A DNA stretch of 64,000 nucleotides. It comes from Paraburkholderia susongensis. GTDB taxonomy: Bacteria; Pseudomonadota; Gammaproteobacteria; Burkholderiales; Burkholderiaceae. Made by a program: the position numbers and the translations under genes. The notes under the pieces were generated by a model. It was not told the origin of the DNA and did not search any database. It was given only the letters and a program-made list of their open reading frames with translations. Location: assembly GCF_900177725.1 (NCBI RefSeq), contig NZ_FXAT01000008.1, positions 223,505-287,504 of the forward strand, read 5' to 3'. This document shows positions 59,814 through 64,000 of this stretch, in pieces; the stretch's first letter is position 1; each line of letters begins with the position of its first letter.

Positions 59814-62382
59814 CCTTCGCCCACCGCCGCGCATCGCAGGACACCGCGTTCTCGCGCGCTGGCTGCTTGGAGCCGAATGGCGCAGCCATCGGGGGCGAGC
59901 CCTGGTTGCCATTGCAACGATCGCGCTCGGCGTCGCACTCGGTTACGCAGTACAACTCATCAACAGCGCGGCCTTCAACGAATTTTCCGCAGCCGCGCGC
60001 AGCCTGTCCGGCGAAGCGGATCTGCAGGTGCGCGGCGCACAGCCGTTCGTCGACGAGTCGATCTATCCGCGCCTGTCCAACGAACCGGGCGTGGCGCTCG
60101 CGAACCCCGTGCTCGCGCTCGATGTCGTGGTGCCGGGCCGCGAAAATGCACTGCCCGTGCTCGGTATCGACGTCTTCAAGGCAAGCCGGATCACGCCCGA
60201 TCTGACCGGCGTGCCGTCGCAGGATCGGCCGTTCGATACGCTCGCCTCCAATGCGGTGTTTCTGTCGACGGCCGCACAGCAATGGCTGAACGTTAAAACC
60301 GGCGACGCCGTGACGCTGCGAAGCGGCACGTCGAGCGTGCGTCTGCGCGTCGCGGGCAGCCTTGTGAGAACGCGGCCAGGTCAGCGACTCGCCGTCATGG
60401 ATATCGCCGCCGCGCAGTGGAAGTTCGGCAAGGTAGGCAAGCTGTCGCGCGTGGACGTGCAGCTCGAGCGCGGCGTCGACCGGGAGCGCTTCAAACGCGA
60501 TCTGCAGGCGCGGCTCGGCAATACGTGGGTCATCTCCGAGTCGCGCGACACGGGAAGCCGCACCGACCGCCTGTCGCGCGCCTATCGGATCAACATGAAT
60601 GTGCTCGCGCTCGTAGCGCTTTTCACGGGCGCATTCCTCGTGTTTTCGACGCAGGCATTGAGTGTCGTGCGACGCCGTTCGCAGTTCGCGATGCTGCGTG
60701 TGCTCGGACTCACACGCGCTCAGCTATTGCGTCAGATTCTGCTGGAAGGCGCGTTGCTCGGTCTGCTCGGCTCGCTGTGCGGCCTTGCGCTCGGCTATGC
60801 GATGGCAAGCGGCGCGCTGCGCTTTTTCGGCAGCGATCTGGGCGGCGGCTATTTTCCCGGCGTGCAGCCGCAGGTCGGTTTCGAGCCGCTGGCTAGCGTG
60901 CTGTTTCTGGCGCTCGGCGTCGCGGTTTCGGTATTGGGCAGCATTGCACCCGCTGTCGATGCGGCGCGTGCGCATCCGGCTGCGGCACTCAAAGCGGGCG
61001 CTGAAGAAGGCGCGTTGGCGCGGCTCGCGACGCCGTGGCCTGCGCTCAGCTGCCTGCTCGCCGCCGTCGTTCTCACACGCTTGCCGGCGTGGTTCGATAC
61101 GCCGATTGCCGGCTATCTCGCCGTCGCGTTGCTGCTGGTCGGCGGCATAGCATTGATGCCGCGCGTCACCGCGTTGATATTCGGCGCGGCGAGTCGGGCA
61201 TACGGCACGCGACGCCACATCGGCGCCGCGGGCACACTCGCGATCGCGCGTCTCGCGAATGCGCCGGGCCAGGCGTCGATCGCAATGGGCGGCGTGCTGT
61301 CGAGCTTCGCGCTGATCGTCGCGATGGCCATCATGGTGGCGAGCTTCCGGGTGTCCGTAGACGATTGGCTCACGCATCTGCTTTCCGCGAATTTGTACGT
61401 ACGCGTGGCGTCGAGCGGCAATAGCGGAGACAGCGGCGGCTTGCGGCCTGACGAACAGGCACGGATTGCGGCGGTTCCCGGCATCCGGAGCGCCGCGTTC
61501 GCGCGCATCACGCATCTGACTCTCGACCCTGCACGGCCGGACATCGCCCTGCTCGCACGCGAAATCGACGCAGCGGATCCGGGTGCGAATCTGCAGATGA
61601 CCGGCGCGGCGCTGCCGCCTTCCGCATTTCACGCCGGCGAAATACTTGTTTGGGTGTCCGAAGCAATGGTCGATCTGTATGGATATCGGGTGGGCCAACG
61701 CGTGCGGTTGCCGCTCGGCGCGCACGGCGAGGTGTTCGTCGTGGCAGGCGTCTGGCGCGATTACGCGCGTCAGAGCGGCGCCATCCAGATACGGCTCGCC
61801 GACTATCGGCGGCTGACCGGCGACATCAGCGCAACCGACGTTGCCGTGACTGTCGAGCCGGGCATGAGTGTCGAACGCGTCATCGATGGATTGCGCGCGC
61901 TGCCTTTCGGCGCGTCGCTGGAGTTATCACAACCTGGCGAGATCCGCGCGCACACGCTGGTGATTTTCGACCGGAGTTTCGCGGTCACTTATCTGCTCGA
62001 AGCGGTCGCCATCGTGATCGGGCTGTTCGGTGTCGCCGCAACGTTTTCCGCGCAGACGCTTGCGCGTGCTCGAGAGTTCGGCGTGCTGCGGCACGTCGGC
62101 GTGACGCGCGCGCAGATCCTCGCGATCCTCGCGTCAGAAGGCGGCCTGCTTACAGGTTGCGGGATTGCGCTCGGCTTCGCGCTCGGTTTTGCGATCAGCC
62201 TCATTCTCGTCTTCGTCGTCAATCCGCAGTCATTCCATTGGAGCATGTCGCTGCACGTGCCGTGGATCGTGCTCGGCACAGTCGCGTGGGTGATGCTGGT
62301 TTTGTCGTGCACGACGGCGGTGGTGGCTGGCCGCGGCGCGGTGTCGGTGGACGCGGTGCGCGCGGTGAAGGAGGACTGGTAA
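59803..62382 (+). CDS. FtsX-like ABC permease, two-module
   Basis: An 859-residue permease with an N-terminal helix (about 24-46 RALVAIATIALGVALGYAVQ), a large MacB_PCD-like periplasmic domain (about 50-255), a first FtsX block of helices (about 265-430, including LALVALFTGAFLVFSTQALS and LLRQILLEGALLGLLGSLCG), a second periplasmic domain (about 520-720) and a final FtsX block (about 725-850, with FAVTYLLEAVAIVIGLFGVA and VGVTRAQILAILASEGGLLT). The doubled FtsX architecture matches YbbP/AttFGH-type exporters of unknown substrate. Translationally coupled to the ATPase; its TAA overlaps the next ATG (TAATG). Confidence 0.88.
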   Translation: MPADLRPPPRIAGHRVLARWLLGAEWRSHRGRALVAIATIALGVALGYAVQLINSAAFNEFSAAARSLSGEADLQVRGAQPFVDESIYPRLSNEPGVALANPVLALDVVVPGRENALPVLGIDVFKASRITPDLTGVPSQDRPFDTLASNAVFLSTAAQQWLNVKTGDAVTLRSGTSSVRLRVAGSLVRTRPGQRLAVMDIAAAQWKFGKVGKLSRVDVQLERGVDRERFKRDLQARLGNTWVISESRDTGSRTDRLSRAYRINMNVLALVALFTGAFLVFSTQALSVVRRRSQFAMLRVLGLTRAQLLRQILLEGALLGLLGSLCGLALGYAMASGALRFFGSDLGGGYFPGVQPQVGFEPLASVLFLALGVAVSVLGSIAPAVDAARAHPAAALKAGAEEGALARLATPWPALSCLLAAVVLTRLPAWFDTPIAGYLAVALLLVGGIALMPRVTALIFGAASRAYGTRRHIGAAGTLAIARLANAPGQASIAMGGVLSSFALIVAMAIMVASFRVSVDDWLTHLLSANLYVRVASSGNSGDSGGLRPDEQARIAAVPGIRSAAFARITHLTLDPARPDIALLAREIDAADPGANLQMTGAALPPSAFHAGEILVWVSEAMVDLYGYRVGQRVRLPLGAHGEVFVVAGVWRDYARQSGAIQIRLADYRRLTGDISATDVAVTVEPGMSVERVIDGLRALPFGASLELSQPGEIRAHTLVIFDRSFAVTYLLEAVAIVIGLFGVAATFSAQTLARAREFGVLRHVGVTRAQILAILASEGGLLTGCGIALGFALGFAISLILVFVVNPQSFHWSMSLHVPWIVLGTVAWVMLVLSCTTAVVAGRGAVSVDAVRAVKEDW

Positions 62383-63776
62383 TGCGGGCTGCGAGAATTA
62401 CGCGCACGCGGCCGGCCGTTTCCCGGCGAAGCGCGTGTGAGTGGGGAAAGCCGCCGGCTCAGAAGACGGCGCTGCGTTTCGACGTGGCTGGCGGGCTTTG
62501 TATTGCGCTGCGTGGATACGCGGCGCGAATCGGACGCGTGCGGTGTGCGGCGCCGCTGGCGACTGTGCTTCGCGTGACGCGGTGTGCGCATGCAACGCTC
62601 TTCGGAGCGTCCCTCGCTATGGCGTGCAGGACCGACTCACGGTGGCGATGGTCTCGCCTGCTTCTGCGAAGCGGGCTTTGTCTCGGCGTGGCCGCTGCGT
62701 CTTCCGCGTTTGCCGGCAGTGGTGATTTATCGGCTTCCGCGTCTGCGACATTTGCCGCAGTCACACCGGATCATCCGATCTCGTTGCCGCTGGACAGCGG
62801 CGCGCATCCGGCTTTTCGCACCGAGTGGTGGTACGCGACCGGCTGGCTCAACACGCCCGACAATCAGCCGCTCGGATTTCAGATCACGTTCTTCCGTTCG
62901 GCGACGGGTCACGATCCTGCCGATCCGAGCGCTTTCGCACCTTCGCAACTGATCATCGCGCACGCCGCGTTGAGCGACCCGGCGCTCGGACATCTCGTTC
63001 ACGATCAGCGCATCGCTCGCCAGGGATTCGGGCTCGCATATGCGAAGCCGGCCAATACCGACGTCAAACTCGACGCGTGGAAGATCATTCGTGCCGCAGA
63101 CGGCCACTACGACGTCAGCGCCGACGCGAGCGGATTCTCGCTACATCTCGTGTTGACGCCGACGCAAACTCCGTTGATCCAGGGCGAGCGAGGCTATTCG
63201 CGCAAAGGACCGCGGCCCGAGCAGGCAAGCTATTACTACAGCGAACCGCAATTGCGCGTGACAGGCAGCGTGATGCGTCCTGCCGCGGGTGGAAGCGTCC
63301 GCGATACGATCGTGACGGGCACTGCGTGGTTGGATCACGAATGGTCGAGCACGTTGCTCGACGCCGATGCGATCGGGTGGGATTGGCTCGGAGCCAATCT
63401 GACGGATGGCTCGGCGCTGATGGCATTCAGGGTGCGTCGCCGCGATGGACGTGCACTATGGGCACACGCGACGCTTCGCAGGCCCGATGGACAGGTAACG
63501 ACGTTTGGTCCGGATCAGGTCGACTTCACGCCCGTTCGCACATGGCGCTCGCCGCATACGGGCGCGTCGTATCCGGTCGCGATGGTGGTCAGGACCGGCG
63601 CGTTGACGTGGCAGCTCAATCCGCTCATGGACGATCAGGAACTCGATTCACGGCAGTCAACCGGTGCGGTGTACTGGGAAGGAGCGGAGCGGGTAAGCCG
63701 CGCAGGTGTGGATGCCGGGCGGGCGTATCTGGAGCTGACGGGTTACGCGGGCGCGCTGCGCATCGGGACGCGCTGA
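62382..63776 (+). CDS. AttH/lipocalin-like (carotenoid 1,2-hydratase family) exported protein
   Basis: A protein of up to 464 residues whose last 360 are a tandem lipocalin-like CrtC/AttH domain: FRTEWWYATGWLNTPDNQPL near 145, LGFQITFFRSATG, YYYSEPQLRVTGSV near 285, GTAWLDHEWSSTLLDADAIG near 310 and WDWLGANLTDGSALMAFRVR. The ATG at 62382 overlaps the permease stop and has AAGGAGG seven bases upstream, yet a signal peptide (LLLRSGLCLGVAAASSAFAG) begins only near residue 90. An ATG at 62619 would place the signal at the N-terminus but has no strong SD. The gene completes an AttE-H-like ABC/permease/lipocalin operon, probably handling a lipid-like ligand in the periplasm. Confidence 0.82.
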   Translation: MRAARITRTRPAVSRRSACEWGKPPAQKTALRFDVAGGLCIALRGYAARIGRVRCAAPLATVLRVTRCAHATLFGASLAMACRTDSRWRWSRLLLRSGLCLGVAAASSAFAGSGDLSASASATFAAVTPDHPISLPLDSGAHPAFRTEWWYATGWLNTPDNQPLGFQITFFRSATGHDPADPSAFAPSQLIIAHAALSDPALGHLVHDQRIARQGFGLAYAKPANTDVKLDAWKIIRAADGHYDVSADASGFSLHLVLTPTQTPLIQGERGYSRKGPRPEQASYYYSEPQLRVTGSVMRPAAGGSVRDTIVTGTAWLDHEWSSTLLDADAIGWDWLGANLTDGSALMAFRVRRRDGRALWAHATLRRPDGQVTTFGPDQVDFTPVRTWRSPHTGASYPVAMVVRTGALTWQLNPLMDDQELDSRQSTGAVYWEGAERVSRAGVDAGRAYLELTGYAGALRIGTR

Positions 63777-63863
63777 AGGACGCACGTGAACGGCTCCGGA
63801 GGCCGCCGGATTGAGCGTTTCAGTCCGACCGTATGACGCCCCGGAACGAGGGCGTAAACGCCA

Positions 63864-63897
63864 GAACCCCGGTTCTCGTGTCGAGAGACCGGGGTTC
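63864..63897 (-). terminator. Stem-loop downstream of the 5S rRNA gene
   Basis: GAACCCCGGT pairs with ACCGGGGTTC, extended by TCTCG/CGAGA with one bulge, about 20 bases beyond the 5S end on the minus strand. A second small hairpin GGCG-TAAA-CGCC follows at 63851-63862. There is little T-tract, but position and stem strength fit the end of an rRNA operon. Confidence 0.7.
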
Positions 63898-63916
63898 AGT
63901 CGTTACAGCATGAGGA

Positions 63917-64000
63917 GCCTGACGATGACCTACTTTCACACGGGCAATCCGCACTATCATCGGCGTGGAGTCGTTTCACGGTCCTGTTCGGGATGGGAAG
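63917..64000 (-). rRNA. rrf: 5S rRNA, 3' part
   Basis: The minus strand reads CTTCCCATCCCGAACAGGAC, CGTGAAACGACTCCACGCCG and ATGATAGTGCGGATTGCCCG, then TGTGAAAGTAGGTCATCGTC and AGGC, which is the 3' two thirds of a betaproteobacterial 5S rRNA (loop B/C to the closing helix). The 5' part lies beyond the window, and the rest of an rRNA operon is expected to the right on the same strand. Confidence 0.93.

Overview
The window looks like a high-GC betaproteobacterial chromosome, most likely Burkholderia sensu lato (Paraburkholderia, Caballeronia or Burkholderia). The reasons are the codon and GC texture, a complete cyoABCD operon, a WcbP/Q/R/T-like capsule gene block of the B. pseudomallei type, and a Burkholderia-like 5S rRNA end at the right edge.

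Left part (1-10.3 kb), housekeeping and accessory genes. It holds a truncated MNT nucleotidyltransferase, a two-component flavin monooxygenase pair (LLM oxygenase plus flavin reductase), and a five-gene minus-strand operon (ECF sigma factor, membrane anti-sigma factor, Spy-like periplasmic protein, DUF1800, DUF1501). After these come two small envelope proteins, a HAD phosphatase, a small Cys-rich peptide with a double-glycine leader, and a GNAT gene that runs into a broken carboxymuconolactone-decarboxylase gene.

Centre (10.3-47 kb), a large surface-polysaccharide locus almost entirely on the minus strand. From upstream to downstream it has three blocks. First is a lipid-like module: SDR, LTA-synthase-like transferase, a 2551-residue type I PKS, an LpxC paralogue and an alpha-oxoamine synthase. 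Second is an ABC-type capsule exporter: CtrA/BexD-like lipoprotein, KpsM, KpsT and KpsE. Third is the sugar and assembly part: wecC, a coiled-coil protein with fourteen 35-residue repeats, a methyltransferase, a trimodular GT2/GT25 enzyme, a PL5-like lyase, a TviB-type dehydrogenase, several glycosyltransferases, two polysaccharide deacetylase paralogues and an LbH acetyltransferase. Two UDP-HexNAc 6-dehydrogenases point to an aminouronic-acid polymer. Relics (wecB, a second deacetylase-GT4 pair, glmS, IS3 and IS630 fragments) show repeated rearrangement. KpsC/KpsS-type Kdo transferases and an intact wecB are not seen here.

Right part (47-64 kb). A decayed region (glmS relic, IS630 relic) is followed by an AT-rich orphan asparagine-synthetase-like gene and two small unknown genes. 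Then come cyoABCD (cytochrome bo3 oxidase) with a bidirectional terminator, an orphan NuoM-like gene upstream of it, and a plus-strand operon of an ABC ATPase, an FtsX-like permease and an AttH/lipocalin-like protein. The window ends inside a 5S rRNA gene on the minus strand, so an rRNA operon lies just beyond.

All calls come from reading the sequence without database searches. Start codons were moved from the longest ORF where a Shine-Dalgarno (SD) sequence, an overlap or a family N-terminus argued for it.
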